This document shows, one piece after another, positions 6,005-6,109 of a stretch of DNA of 6,109 nucleotides. A model generated the notes under the pieces. It searched no databases. It had not been told where the DNA came from and saw nothing but the letters and a program-made list of their open reading frames with translations. Positions within the stretch are counted from its first letter, which is position 1; every line of letters starts with the position of its first letter. Position numbers and translations under genes: made by a program. The DNA comes from Candidatus Omnitrophota bacterium (GTDB taxonomy: Bacteria; Omnitrophota; Gorgyraeia; Gygaellales; Profunditerraquicolaceae). The stretch is from positions 1-6,109 of the forward strand of contig VGKF01000057.1 in the NCBI GenBank assembly GCA_016867175.1, given 5' to 3'.

Positions 6005-6109
6005 ATGATAGAGTTACATGTAATATTAATATTGATGATTATCGGGGCAGTGGTGGCTATGGAGCTTGAGGATATGCTTTCTAGCGTGATTGCCCTGGGC
6101 GCAGTTGGG
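6005..6109 (+). CDS. MbhD/MrpB-like (DUF4040-type) hydrogenase membrane subunit (5' part only)
   Basis: The first 35 codons of a gene begin at ATG 6005, one base after the preceding stop, and run off the window without a stop. The peptide starts MIELHVILILMIIGAVVAM and continues with ELEDMLSSVIALGAVG. A first transmembrane helix followed by an acidic/polar turn and then S/A-A-V-I-A-L-G-A/V-x-G is the pattern of the MbhD domain, found in Mbh hydrogenases and at the C-terminus of MrpA or in MrpB. In Mbh and Mrp it belongs to the ion-translocating module. No strong ribosome binding site is visible, so coupling to the upstream gene is likely. Only one fifth to one half of a normal subunit is seen, so the match is by pattern and could be a related short Mrp-type subunit. 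Confidence 0.7.
   Translation, partial: MIELHVILILMIIGAVVAMELEDMLSSVIALGAVG

Noticed and set aside
1..6109. Promoters, terminators, tRNA/rRNA, CRISPR arrays, insertion sequences
   Set aside because: None was found by reading both strands. Genes are contiguous, and no hairpin followed by a T-run or array-like spacing was seen.

Overview
The window lies inside one tightly packed, plus-strand operon for a membrane-bound, energy-converting [NiFe] hydrogenase of group 4 (the Ech / Mbh / hydrogenase-3/4 class, related to respiratory complex I). From left to right it holds: the last 13 codons of a hydrophobic protein; the NuoB-like hydrogenase small subunit; a NuoC-like 30 kDa subunit; the NuoD-like catalytic large subunit with both Ni-binding CxxC motifs intact; a PhoU-like helical protein; a first NuoL/MrpA-D-like ion-translocating membrane subunit (464 aa); a second, longer HyfB/NuoL-like subunit (634 aa) with a C-terminal extension; and the first 35 codons of an MbhD/MrpB-like (DUF4040-type) small membrane protein cut by the window end.

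The genes touch or overlap at every junction: +1 base, +3 bases, then overlaps of 4, 17, 1 and 4 bases, then +1 base. This indicates a single transcript with translational coupling. I see no promoter, terminator, RNA gene, mobile element, repeat array or CRISPR, and no stretch of 300 bases lacks a gene.

Proposed working of the complex (inferred from the families): electrons, probably from reduced ferredoxin, pass through the [4Fe-4S] cluster of the small subunit to the [NiFe] site of the large subunit, where protons are reduced to H2 (or the reverse). The two antiporter-like membrane subunits, and the MbhD-like subunit that follows, would couple this to H+ or Na+ movement. A NuoH-like membrane anchor and a polyferredoxin subunit are expected but not seen complete here. 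The 13 hydrophobic residues at the left edge could be the end of the NuoH-like subunit.

The unusual elements are the PhoU-like gene placed between the catalytic and membrane modules, a CYCC form of the second Ni-binding motif, and the absence of the conserved TM5 glutamate in the second antiporter-like subunit.

The organism is most likely an anaerobic bacterium with intermediate G+C, frequent AGG/AGA and ATA codons and very compact gene packing. This would fit an uncultivated fermentative lineage such as Omnitrophota or Elusimicrobiota, but that placement is a low-confidence guess from style and gene content, not a phylogenetic result.
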